The notes under the pieces were generated by a model. It ran no database searches. It was not told the origin of the DNA and was given only the letters and a program-made list of their open reading frames with translations. Position numbers and translations under genes: made by a program. Below, in pieces: positions 18,393 to 26,663 of a stretch of DNA of 64,000 bases; within the stretch, counting starts at the first letter, position 1; each line of letters opens with the position of its first letter. The stretch covers positions 1 through 64,000 of the forward strand of contig NZ_BANU01000010.1 of the NCBI RefSeq assembly GCF_000333035.1, written 5' to 3'. This DNA comes from Gordonia sihwensis NBRC 108236 (GTDB taxonomy: Bacteria > Actinomycetota > Actinomycetes > Mycobacteriales > Mycobacteriaceae).

Positions 18393-19414
18393 TGGGCCAG
18401 CTGACCGGACCGACCGATCCGAGCGCTGATGCGCACTGGCATCCTCACGAGGACCGGCGCGGCTTCTTCACCGACACCTCGATCTGCATCGGCTGCAAAG
18501 CCTGCGAGGTGGCGTGCAAGGAGTGGAACGGCAACCCCAGAGACGGTGACCTCGAGTTCACCGGAATGTCGTACGACAACTCCGTGTCTCTCGGTGCCAG
18601 CACGTGGCGGCATGTCGCCTTCGTCGAGCAGGACGCGGACCGCATCGCCACGGCACGAGCCTCGGGCGCAGGGCTGGCGGACCTGGGTATGCCGCAGGTC
18701 CGCGGTGCCGACCCCCTCGACCCGCCGGCGCCGAGTTCGCCGTCACCGGACACGACGCCGCCGGACACGCCGGAATTCCGATGGCTGATGTCCTCAGACG
18801 TCTGCAAGCACTGCACGCACGCCGGTTGCCTCGACGTGTGCCCCACCGGCGCGATGATGCGGACGGAGTTCGGCACCGTGGTGGTGCAGGCCGACATCTG
18901 CAACGGCTGCGGCACCTGCGTGGCCGGCTGCCCCTTCGGGGTGGTGGAGCGCCGCAGCGACGGCACGGTGGCGCCGACCGTCCGCGAGGGCGACCGCAAG
19001 GGTGAGCAGCCCGAGATCCCGAATCGGGGCGTCGCCCAGAAGTGCACGCTGTGCTACGACCGCCTGCGAGACGACCAGACGCCCGCCTGCGCACAGACGT
19101 GCCCCACCACGTCGATCTCCTTCGGCCGGCGCACGGACATGGTGGAGCGAGCGCACGAGCGAGTGGCGCAACTGCACGCCGAGGGGATGATCGAGGCGCG
19201 GCTGTACGGCGCCAACGAGGACGACGGCGTCGGCGGCACCGGGTCGGTGTTCCTGCTGCTCGACGAGCCGGAGGTGTACGGACTGCCGCCCGACCCCCGC
19301 GTGTGCACCGCCGATCTACCCCGGATGTACCGGCGTGCCGGTGCGGCGGTGGCCGGGATGGTGGGCGCCGCCGTGCTGTCGTTCCTCGGCTCGCGAAGGG
19401 ACCGGCGACCGTGA
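18392..19414 (+). CDS. fdhB: Formate dehydrogenase iron-sulfur subunit
   Basis: A 340-residue ferredoxin-like electron-transfer subunit. Four cysteine clusters are visible: CIGCKACEVACKEWN, CKHCTHAGCLDVCPTGA, CNGCGTCVAGCPFGV and CTLCYDRLRDDQTPACAQTCP, enough for four [4Fe-4S] clusters. A Pro/Ser-rich insertion lies near residues 110-128. The C-terminus has a short hydrophobic stretch (AAVAGMVGAAVLSFLG) that could anchor it to the membrane. It starts at the ATG overlapping the fdhA stop (TGATG) and would pass electrons from FdhA to the NrfD-like subunit. Confidence 0.94.
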   Translation: MGQLTGPTDPSADAHWHPHEDRRGFFTDTSICIGCKACEVACKEWNGNPRDGDLEFTGMSYDNSVSLGASTWRHVAFVEQDADRIATARASGAGLADLGMPQVRGADPLDPPAPSSPSPDTTPPDTPEFRWLMSSDVCKHCTHAGCLDVCPTGAMMRTEFGTVVVQADICNGCGTCVAGCPFGVVERRSDGTVAPTVREGDRKGEQPEIPNRGVAQKCTLCYDRLRDDQTPACAQTCPTTSISFGRRTDMVERAHERVAQLHAEGMIEARLYGANEDDGVGGTGSVFLLLDEPEVYGLPPDPRVCTADLPRMYRRAGAAVAGMVGAAVLSFLGSRRDRRP

Positions 19415-20508
19415 CGAGTTCCGAATACGGCCAGTTCCGTCCGCCGCGTCCGCAGCGTCCGCAGCGGGGGAGGCGTCGCGGGGGCGGCGGTCGCCGCGGC
19501 GACGAGTTGATGGTGCCGCAGGCGCAGGTGGAGCATCTCGATGAGAACGGCTACTACGGGCACCCCGTCGTCAAGGCGCCGCCCTGGGAGACGCCCGTCG
19601 GTGCGTATCTGGTGCTCGGCGGGATCGCCGGCGGCTCCGGACTGCTCGCCGCGGGTGCTCAGCTCACCGGACGGAAGGTGTTGCGCCGCAATGCGCGACT
19701 GGCGGGGCTCGGCGCCGCGGGGGCCGGAGCTCTGGCGCTCGTCGCCGATCTAGGTCGGCCGGAGCGGTTCCTGCACATGATGAGGACCTTCAAGGTCACC
19801 TCGCCGATGAGCGTCGGCTCATGGATTCTGATGGGGTACAGCGGGATGATCGGGGTGGCCGCCGCGTCGGAGGTCGACGCTCTGACGGGTGATCGGCTGC
19901 CGCTCGGCCGGCTCCGACCGCTGCTCCGGGCACTCGAGGGCCCGGCGGGACTGGGGGCGGCCGCGATGGGTGCCCCGCTGGCCGCGTACACCGCGGTCCT
20001 GCTCGGCGACACCGCGATGCCGACGTGGAATGCGATGCACCGGGATCTTCCCTTCGTGTTCGTCAGTTCCGCGAGCTTGGCCGCGGGCGGTCTCGCACTG
20101 ATCACCACGCCCGCAGCGGAAGCGGGACCGGCCCGCAATCTGGCTGTTCTCGGTGTGATCGGCGACGTCGCGGCGACGCGGCTGATGGAGCAGCGGATGG
20201 ACCCGGTGGCCGCCGAACCCCTCCACCACGGCGGGCCGGGGAAGCTGATGCGCTGGGCCGAGCGGCTCGCGGTGGCCGGCGGCGTGGGCGCGCTGATCGC
20301 GGGCGGTCGGCAGGGCCGGGGCCGGCGGGCGCTGGCAGCGGCGGCCGGTGGAGCGCTGGTCGCGGCGTCCACGTGCACGCGGTTCGGCGTCTTTCATGCG
20401 GGCCTGGAGTCGGCGCGCGATCCGCGCTACACGATCGAACCGCAGAAGCGCAGGCTCGCGGCCCGCCGTGCGGCGGGGGTGACGGGAGACTCGATCACCG
20501 GACTGTGA
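19411..20508 (+). CDS. NrfD-like membrane subunit of formate dehydrogenase
   Basis: A 365-residue protein that starts at a GTG overlapping the fdhB stop (GTGA). After a basic Arg/Gly/Pro-rich N-terminal tail of about 40 residues come some eight hydrophobic segments with the NrfD/PsrC features: GAYLVLGGIAGGSGLLAAG, DLGRPERFLHMMRTFKVTSPMSVGSW and YTAVLLGDTAMPTWN. NrfD proteins pass electrons between a FeS partner and the quinone pool. The presence of NrfD rather than a cytochrome b subunit suggests quinone-linked formate oxidation without heme. Its end overlaps the convergent selD by 14 bases. Confidence 0.88.
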   Translation: MTSSEYGQFRPPRPQRPQRGRRRGGGGRRGDELMVPQAQVEHLDENGYYGHPVVKAPPWETPVGAYLVLGGIAGGSGLLAAGAQLTGRKVLRRNARLAGLGAAGAGALALVADLGRPERFLHMMRTFKVTSPMSVGSWILMGYSGMIGVAAASEVDALTGDRLPLGRLRPLLRALEGPAGLGAAAMGAPLAAYTAVLLGDTAMPTWNAMHRDLPFVFVSSASLAAGGLALITTPAAEAGPARNLAVLGVIGDVAATRLMEQRMDPVAAEPLHHGGPGKLMRWAERLAVAGGVGALIAGGRQGRGRRALAAAAGGALVAASTCTRFGVFHAGLESARDPRYTIEPQKRRLAARRAAGVTGDSITGL

Positions 20509-21484
20509 TGCCCGGCACTCCGCCGGCCACGGTGTGCCCGATCACCGGATGGCCGGGCACTTCACCGACCACCAGCAGACCGCCGGAGGTCTGGGCGTCG
20601 GCCAACAGCAGCAGATCGTCTTCGCTCACCCCGGCGCCCGCGCCGAGGTGCGGGCGCACCCAGTCCAGGTTGCGTCGCGTCCCGCCGGAGACGTAGCCGT
20701 CGCGGAGGGCTTCGAGAGCGCCGTCGAGTACCGGCACCGCCGAGGCCTCCACCACGGCGCTCACGCCGGACGCGCGGCACATCTTGTAGAGGTGGCCCAG
20801 CAGACCGAAGCCCGTGACGTCGGTGGCGGCCTGGACGCCGTTCGCCACGGCGGCGTCGGCCGCATCGCGGTTGAGTGCGGTCATCGACGCGATCGCGTTG
20901 GGAAACACCTCGCCGGTCCGCTTGTGCCGATTGTTCAGCAAGCCGACGCCGAGGGGTTTGGTCAGCGTGAGGGGGAGCCCCGGCTCGGCGGCGTCGTTGC
21001 GCAGGAGACGGTCGGGGTCGGCGACGCCGGTGACCGCCATGCCGTACTTGGGCTCGGGGTCGTCGATGGTGTGACCGCCGATCACCGGGCATCCGGCCTG
21101 GGCGCCGACGTCGAGCCCGCCGCGCAGCACCTCCGTCAGCAGTTCCATCGGCAGCACCTCGCGAGGCCAGCCGACCAGGTTGATGGCCACCACCGGCCGC
21201 CCGCCCATCGCGTAGACGTCCGACAGGGCGTTGGCCGCGGCGATCGCGCCCCAGTCGTAGGCGGAGTCGACGACGGGAGTGAAGAAGTCGGCGGTGGACA
21301 GCACCGCCAGACCGTCGGCGACGCGGACCGCGGCGGCGTCGTCGCCGTCGTCGAGACCCACCAGCACATCGGGGGATCGCTGTCCGACGAGGCCCCGCAC
21401 CGCGTCCTCCAACTCGCCCGCCGGGATCTTGCAGGCGCACCCTCCGCCGTGGGCGTAGTCGGTCAGTCGCTTAACCTGAGTCAC
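20495..21484 (-). CDS. selD: Selenide, water dikinase (selenophosphate synthase)
   Basis: A 329-residue AIR-synthase-like enzyme that makes monoselenophosphate from selenide and ATP, the selenium donor for SelA. The N-terminal Gly-rich loop HGGGCACKIP carries a plain cysteine (TGC) at the catalytic position, so it is not itself a selenoprotein. Further family blocks are DFFTPVVDSAYDWGAIAAANALSD, DVGAQAGCPVIGGHTIDDPEPKYG and TSGGLLV. The GTG start at 21484 lies 32 bases from the divergent tRNA-Sec gene. Confidence 0.95.
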   Translation of the reverse strand: MTQVKRLTDYAHGGGCACKIPAGELEDAVRGLVGQRSPDVLVGLDDGDDAAAVRVADGLAVLSTADFFTPVVDSAYDWGAIAAANALSDVYAMGGRPVVAINLVGWPREVLPMELLTEVLRGGLDVGAQAGCPVIGGHTIDDPEPKYGMAVTGVADPDRLLRNDAAEPGLPLTLTKPLGVGLLNNRHKRTGEVFPNAIASMTALNRDAADAAVANGVQAATDVTGFGLLGHLYKMCRASGVSAVVEASAVPVLDGALEALRDGYVSGGTRRNLDWVRPHLGAGAGVSEDDLLLLADAQTSGGLLVVGEVPGHPVIGHTVAGGVPGITVR

Positions 21485-21503
21485 ACGGCCGAGCGTAGAC
21501 GGC

Positions 21504-21509
21504 TATGTT
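21504..21509 (+). promoter_or_regulatory. Probable -10 box of selC
   Basis: TATGTT lies seven bases upstream of the tRNA-Sec 5' end. Only 32 bases separate the selD start codon from selC, so the selC promoter must overlap the 5' end of selD. I see no good -35. Confidence 0.4.
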
Positions 21510-21516
21510 GGTCTGC

Positions 21517-21612
21517 GGAGGCGTCTGGGTTCCTGGTGGGCCCCCCGGTCTTCAAAACCGGTGAGGTCGAGTATCTCGGTCTGGCGGGTTCGATTCCCGT
21601 CCGTCTCCGCCA
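21517..21612 (+). tRNA. selC: tRNA-Sec (anticodon UCA)
   Basis: A 96-base tRNA with encoded CCA. The anticodon arm is CCGGT-CTTCAAA-ACCGG with UCA at 21552-21554, able to read UGA. It has an extended acceptor (GGAGGCGT paired with CCGTCTCC), a long variable arm around GAGGTCGAGTATCTCGG, and a T-arm GGCGGGTTCGATTCCCGTC. These are the marks of selenocysteine tRNA. It lies between selD and selA, 30 bases before the selA start. Confidence 0.96.
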
Positions 21613-21642
21613 AACTCTCTCGTCGAGTGACCAGGAGACTGA

Positions 21643-22959
21643 GTGAATCAGGTTGCGCCGCAGCACGACCCGCGCAGATTGATTCCGCGCACGGATGCTC
21701 TGCTGGCGTTGCCGGAGGTAGCGGCGGCTCGTCGGCGCCTGTCGGCGGACACAGTCGTCGAGCGTGTCCGCGCGATACAGGAGAGGGCACGCCGAGGTGA
21801 GTTGCCGCCGCAGGAGGTGGCTGCCGCGGTGATCGCCGACCTCACCCGAGCGCGGGCTTCGGCGCAGACGCCGGTACTCAACGCCACCGGCGTCGTGGTC
21901 CACACCAATCTCGGGCGCGCCCCGCTCAGCCGGGCCGCGGTGTCGGCGATGGTCGATGCCGCCGGCTACGTCGATGTGGAACTGGACCTGGAATCGGGGG
22001 TCCGCGGCAAGCGGGGCGCTCGGACCCGCTCCGCGTTGCTCGCCGCGTGCCCGGCGGCCGGTGACGCACTGGCGGTGAACAACGGCGCGGCGGCACTGGT
22101 GCTCGCGACCACGGCGCTGGCCGCCGGCCGTGAAGTCGTCGTCTCCCGCGGTGAACTGATCGAGATCGGAGCCGGGTTCCGGCTGCCCGACCTGATCGCG
22201 TCGACCGGGGCCCGGCTCCGCGAAGTCGGCACCACCAATCGCACGCATCTCTCCGACTACGCCGACGCGATCGGTCCGGATACCGGGTGTCTGCTCAAGG
22301 TTCACCCCAGCAACTTCACGGTGTCCGGATTCACCTCGGCCGCGCCGGTGAGCGAGCTGGCGCAGGTGGCGCGGGACCGGGGCGTGCCGCTCGTCGTGGA
22401 CGTCGGCTCCGGACTGCTGGCGCCGGATCGGACATTGCCCGACGAACCGGATGCGGCGACGATGCTGAACGACGGTGCGGATCTGGTGACCGCGAGCGGC
22501 GACAAACTGCTCGGCGGGCCGCAGGCCGGACTGGTCCTGGGGCGGGCAGATCTGGTGCAGCGGCTGTCGCGGCACCCGCTGGCGCGTGCGGTGCGGATCG
22601 ACAAGCTGGCGTTGGCCGCGCTCGAAGCGACGGTCGCCGGACCCACCGCGCCGGTGGTCGAATACCTGCACGCCGACCCGGAGCGTCTGCGGGCGCGAGC
22701 GCAGGCGCTGGCGGCGGCCGTGGACGGGACCGTCGTCGAGCACGACGGCCGCGTGGGCGGCGGCGGTGCTCCGGGAGTTCCGCTGCCCGGCTATGCGGTC
22801 CGGCTGCCGGAGTCGATAGCCGCGCGGCTGCGGACCGGGACGCCGTCGGTGCTGCCGCGCGTGCACGACGGGTTCACACTGATCGACCTGCGCTGCGTTC
22901 CGGAGGCGGACGACTCGCGGCTCGCCGAGGCCGTCCGCGCCGCCATGCGGGCGGACTGA
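21643..22959 (+). CDS. selA: L-seryl-tRNA(Sec) selenium transferase
   Basis: A 438-residue PLP enzyme that converts Ser-tRNA(Sec) to Sec-tRNA(Sec) using selenophosphate. Visible family blocks are NATGVVVHTNLGRAPLS, LAVNNGAAALVLATTALAAG, SRGELIEIGAGFRLPDL, LLKVHPSNFTVSGFT and the PLP-lysine motif SGDKLLGGPQAG. The N-terminal domain (LPEVAAARRRLS) recognises the tRNA. The GTG start follows an AGGAGA site. It ends 5 bases before the selB start. Confidence 0.96.
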   Translation: MNQVAPQHDPRRLIPRTDALLALPEVAAARRRLSADTVVERVRAIQERARRGELPPQEVAAAVIADLTRARASAQTPVLNATGVVVHTNLGRAPLSRAAVSAMVDAAGYVDVELDLESGVRGKRGARTRSALLAACPAAGDALAVNNGAAALVLATTALAAGREVVVSRGELIEIGAGFRLPDLIASTGARLREVGTTNRTHLSDYADAIGPDTGCLLKVHPSNFTVSGFTSAAPVSELAQVARDRGVPLVVDVGSGLLAPDRTLPDEPDAATMLNDGADLVTASGDKLLGGPQAGLVLGRADLVQRLSRHPLARAVRIDKLALAALEATVAGPTAPVVEYLHADPERLRARAQALAAAVDGTVVEHDGRVGGGGAPGVPLPGYAVRLPESIAARLRTGTPSVLPRVHDGFTLIDLRCVPEADDSRLAEAVRAAMRAD

Positions 22960-22964
22960 CCGCA

Positions 22965-24782
22965 GTGTTCGTCGTCGCAACCGCGGGACACGTCGACCAC
23001 GGCAAGTCGACTCTCGTGAAAGCGCTGACCGGGATGGAGCCGGACCGCTGGGAACTGGAGCGGCGGCGCGGTCTCACGATCGACCTGGGTTTCGTCTGGA
23101 CTGTGCTGCCCTCGGGTCGGGAGGTGGGCTTCGTCGACGTGCCGGGCCACGAGCGGTTCCTGACGAACATGCTCGCCGGGCTGGGACCGGCCCCCGCCGT
23201 GTGCTTCGTGGTCGCCGCAGACGAGGGGTGGCGCGAACAGTCCTCAGATCACCGTGATGCGCTCGCCGCGCTCGGCGTCGACCGCGGACTGATCGTGGTG
23301 ACCCGGACCGATCGGGCGTCGGCGGACCGGATCGCCGAGGTCACCGCGCAGGCGCGGCACGAATTGGCGAACACCGGACTCGCCGACGCCGAGGCGGTCG
23401 CCGTCTCGGCCCGTGACGGCACCGGGCTCGACGATCTGCGCGGCGCGCTGGACCGGATGCTCTCGGCACTGCCGCAGCCGCGGTCCGGACGAGTACGGCT
23501 GTGGGTCGATCGTGCATTCACCGTCACCGGCTCGGGCACCGTGGTCACCGGGACACTCGAGGCCGGGGCACTCGCTTCGGGCGAGCGTCTAGACCTGTTC
23601 GGCAGAGACGGTCGTCGTGAAGTGACCGTCCGCGGACTCCAGTCGCACGGCAGGCCGCTCGACGCCGCGCGGCCGGTGAGCCGTACCGCGGTGAACCTGC
23701 GCGGCGTCGCCCACGATGCGATTCACCGCGGCGACGCACTGCTCACTCCGGGCGCCTGGCCGGTGACGACTCTCGTCGACGTCTGCCGTGTGGGGCCGGG
23801 GATGGGCCCGCGGGAACTTCCGGAGTGGCTCACAGCGCACATCGGCACGGTGGCGGTGCCGGTGCGCGTGCGCCCGCTCAACGGCGACCACCTGCGCCTC
23901 ACCCTGGCGAGGGGACTCCCGCTCCAGCGGGACGACCGCCTGGCGCTGCGCGATCCCGGCGCGGGACGGATCCTCGGCGGCGTGCGGGTACTGGACGTCG
24001 ATCCGCCCGAACTCGTCCGGCGCGGCGACGCGCGACGGCGGGCGGGAGCGCTCGCCGGTCTGGCACAGGACGCCGCCGCCCTCGCCGAGGTGCAGCGGCG
24101 GGGCGCGGTCCGGCGTACCCGACTCGACGACCTCGGCCTGGAGACCGGGGTGGTGCCCGACGGGGTCGAGGCGGTGGGCGAGTGGTGGGTGACGACGCGG
24201 CTGATGCATCACTGGCAGATGCGACTGCGTAGCGCGGTCACGGAACTGCATGACCGCGACCCGCTGGCGGCGGGACTGTCGTACGGCGCGGCGCGGGATC
24301 TGCTCTCGTTACCCGACCCGGCGCTGCTCGGCGCTGTGGTCGACGGGGCCGGCGTGGCGGCCCGCGGCGGTCTGCTGTCGCTTCCGGAGCGCAGGTCCGA
24401 TCTCGGCCCCGCCGAAGCGGGCGTCTGCGCACTCGAGAAGCGTCTCGCGGCCGATCCGTTCGCGGCTCCGGAGGCCGACGACCTGGCGGCTCTGGGGCTG
24501 GGCGTGCGCGAACTCGCCGCCGCCGACCGCGCCGGGAGGCTTCTCCGGCTCGGCGACGGGCTGGTATTGCTGCCCACCGCGCCGGCGCGGGCGATGCGCG
24601 AACTGGTCCGGCTGCCGCAGCCTTTCACCACCTCGCAGGCGCGGCAGGCACTGCGCACCTCGCGCCGTGTCGCGATCCCGCTGCTCGAGAACCTCGATGC
24701 GCGCGGCTGGACGCGGCGGATCGACGCCGGGCACCGCGAAGTCGTGCGCCCGTCCGGCCGACAGGCGGCGGAGACGGGGTGA
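22965..24782 (+). CDS. selB: Selenocysteine-specific elongation factor SelB
   Basis: A 605-residue EF-Tu-like GTPase that carries Sec-tRNA(Sec) to the ribosome and binds the SECIS hairpin. The G1 loop AGHVDHGKST is at residues 7-16, the G2-G3 region has RRGLTIDLGFVW and DVPGHERFLTNML, and VTRTDRA serves as the NKxD equivalent. The C-terminal winged-helix repeats end with SRRVAIPLLENLDARGWTRR. Start is the GTG at 22965; the open frame extends upstream inside selA in a different reading frame and is not coding. Confidence 0.95.
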   Translation: MFVVATAGHVDHGKSTLVKALTGMEPDRWELERRRGLTIDLGFVWTVLPSGREVGFVDVPGHERFLTNMLAGLGPAPAVCFVVAADEGWREQSSDHRDALAALGVDRGLIVVTRTDRASADRIAEVTAQARHELANTGLADAEAVAVSARDGTGLDDLRGALDRMLSALPQPRSGRVRLWVDRAFTVTGSGTVVTGTLEAGALASGERLDLFGRDGRREVTVRGLQSHGRPLDAARPVSRTAVNLRGVAHDAIHRGDALLTPGAWPVTTLVDVCRVGPGMGPRELPEWLTAHIGTVAVPVRVRPLNGDHLRLTLARGLPLQRDDRLALRDPGAGRILGGVRVLDVDPPELVRRGDARRRAGALAGLAQDAAALAEVQRRGAVRRTRLDDLGLETGVVPDGVEAVGEWWVTTRLMHHWQMRLRSAVTELHDRDPLAAGLSYGAARDLLSLPDPALLGAVVDGAGVAARGGLLSLPERRSDLGPAEAGVCALEKRLAADPFAAPEADDLAALGLGVRELAAADRAGRLLRLGDGLVLLPTAPARAMRELVRLPQPFTTSQARQALRTSRRVAIPLLENLDARGWTRRIDAGHREVVRPSGRQAAETG

Positions 24783-24794
24783 CAGCAGAAAGAT

Positions 24795-24833
24795 GACTGG
24801 CGCACCCGGGGAGAGGTTTCGGGTGCGCCAGTC
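24795..24833 (+). terminator. Strong hairpin terminator after selB
   Basis: GACTGGCGCACCC and GGGTGCGCCAGTC make a perfect 13-bp stem (14 with one more G-C pair) starting 13 bases after the selB stop. The converging ABC permease gene ends at 24876, so the hairpin may serve both strands. No T-run follows. Confidence 0.8.
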
Positions 24834-24875
24834 GGCATTGCGTTCAGCTCTTCCAGGTCAGGTGACCGCTTGAGA

Positions 24876-25676
24876 TCACTTGACCTCCGAACGCAAGATT
24901 CGGTAGATGCCCAGGGTGATGGGGATGCCGATCCAGATGGCGTGAGCCACCAGGAAGTGTGCCCATTCGGCTCCCGTCGGCCAGGAGTCGGACATCAGCG
25001 GGCCGGACGATGTGCTCGTGCTGATCCAGTCGCCCACATGGTGGTCGCGCAGCGCCGGAACCAGTTCCAGAACCAGGCCGATGGCGTTGGGCAGGACGAA
25101 GTAGGCGACGATCGCGGCCGGTGTGTTCAGGAACAGCGCGGCGAAACCGAAGCCGAGGAGGAGACCAGTGATCTGGAGGATCACCGCGCCGGTCAGCCCG
25201 GCGGCCGGGAACGACCACGAACCGTTCGGGTCGCCATATGCGGCGCCGACGATCACATTGCCGATGGCGCCGACGATCAGGGCGAAGGCGACTGCGGCCA
25301 GTGCGGCGACGAGCGAGGCTACCAGCTTGGCGACCACGATCCGTTCACGTCGCGGTTCCATGGTGAAGGTGATCAGGGCGCCGCGCTGGCTCCACTCGGA
25401 GGTCACCAGCAGAATCGCCATCACCGGCAGCAGGAAGCCGGTCGGCGTGTTCATGATGCCGAAGAAGTCGGCGAAGCCGGCGCCGTCACCGTTGTCGGTG
25501 GAGTTGCCGGTGGTGATCAGCATGACCACCATGATCACGACCGAGATGAGACCCATCGACGCGATCAGCCAGAAGCCGGCGCGGGTGTCGACGAGCTTGC
25601 GCAGTTCGACGCGGATCAGGCGGCTGAGCGGGATCGGCTTGGCCGTCTGATCGACGGCCGCATACGTGGTGGTCAT
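24876..25676 (-). CDS. ABC-2 type transporter permease
   Basis: A 266-residue membrane protein with a short cytosolic N-terminus (RLIRVELRKLVDTRAGFWL, typical of ABC-2 permeases), about six membrane segments, the SEWSQRGALITFTMEPRRERIVVAKL cytosolic loop and a C-terminal IYRILRSEVK. It overlaps the ATPase gene by four bases (ATGA). The pair forms an exporter whose substrate is unknown; a neighbouring two-component system suggests response to membrane or drug stress. Confidence 0.88.
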   Translation of the reverse strand: MTTTYAAVDQTAKPIPLSRLIRVELRKLVDTRAGFWLIASMGLISVVIMVVMLITTGNSTDNGDGAGFADFFGIMNTPTGFLLPVMAILLVTSEWSQRGALITFTMEPRRERIVVAKLVASLVAALAAVAFALIVGAIGNVIVGAAYGDPNGSWSFPAAGLTGAVILQITGLLLGFGFAALFLNTPAAIVAYFVLPNAIGLVLELVPALRDHHVGDWISTSTSSGPLMSDSWPTGAEWAHFLVAHAIWIGIPITLGIYRILRSEVK

Positions 25677-26587
25677 CGGAAGACTCCCTGGTTGACGGGC
25701 TGCTCACGCTGGGTCTGCTGCGTGAGCTGCAAGAACATCGCCTCCAAGCCGGTGTTGTCGCCCGGCCGCAGCTCCACGAGGTGGATCTGGGCGTCGAGCG
25801 CCACCCGGCCGACGACGGTCGGTTCGGCTTCCACGTGGAAGCCGCCGTCGGCAGCGGGGTGCGCGACCACCTGGGCCGCGGCCAACGCGCGTCCGAGCCC
25901 GGCGTCGTCGACGGCCTTGACTCGGGTGCCGGTGCCCGCGAGCAACTGCTCCTTGGTGCCCTGCGCCACGATGCGGCCCTGCCCGATGACGATGAGATCG
26001 TCGGCGATGATCTCGATCTCGTGGAGCAGGTGGCTCGACAGCAGGACGGTGCCACCGCGGTCGGCGTAGTTGCGCAGCAGGGTGCGCATCCAGTGGATTC
26101 CCGCGGGATCGAGGCCGTTGACCGGCTCGTCGAGGATGAGTATCCGCGGATCGCCCAGCAGGGCGTTGGCGATGCCGAGCCGCTGGCGCATGCCGAGCGA
26201 GTAGTTGCGGACCCGGCGCCCCGCCTCCTGCGGCGTGAGGCTCACCAGGTTCAGGACCTCGTCGATGCGGCTGCGGTCGAGGCCCATGGTCATCGCGGAC
26301 AGTCGCAGGATCTCGGCACCGGTCCGGCCTGCGTGCTGGGCGGATGCGTCGAGCAGGACTCCGACCTGAGTCGCCGGATTGTGGATGTCGCGGTACTCGA
26401 CGCCGGCGATGGTCGCAGATCCGGCCGTGGCCGGAGTGAGTCCGGCGATGATCCGCATGGTGGTCGACTTGCCCGCGCCGTTGGGCCCGAGGAAGCCGGT
26501 GACACGGCCGGGCTTGCAGGCGAACGAGACGTCGTCGACGGCGACGTAGTCGCCATATCTCTTCGTGAGGTGCTCGACGGTGATCAT
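25673..26587 (-). CDS. ABC transporter ATP-binding protein
   Basis: A 304-residue ATPase with Walker A GPNGAGKST near residue 35, Q-loop region around VGVLLDASAQHAGRTGAE, signature YSLGMRQRLGIANALLGDP, Walker B ILILDEPVNGLDPAG and H-loop SSHLLHEIE. The LGMRQ signature and the C-terminal extension are typical of drug- or lantibiotic-type ABC exporters partnered with ABC-2 permeases. It is divergent from the sensor kinase gene with 76 bp between starts. Confidence 0.92.
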   Translation of the reverse strand: MITVEHLTKRYGDYVAVDDVSFACKPGRVTGFLGPNGAGKSTTMRIIAGLTPATAGSATIAGVEYRDIHNPATQVGVLLDASAQHAGRTGAEILRLSAMTMGLDRSRIDEVLNLVSLTPQEAGRRVRNYSLGMRQRLGIANALLGDPRILILDEPVNGLDPAGIHWMRTLLRNYADRGGTVLLSSHLLHEIEIIADDLIVIGQGRIVAQGTKEQLLAGTGTRVKAVDDAGLGRALAAAQVVAHPAADGGFHVEAEPTVVGRVALDAQIHLVELRPGDNTGLEAMFLQLTQQTQREQPVNQGVFR

Positions 26588-26663
26588 GACTGACGATTCT
26601 GCTCTGAACCGGCGCCGGGCACATCAGTCCGCCGACTGATTCCGGGTCAGCCGAAAGTAGGGT

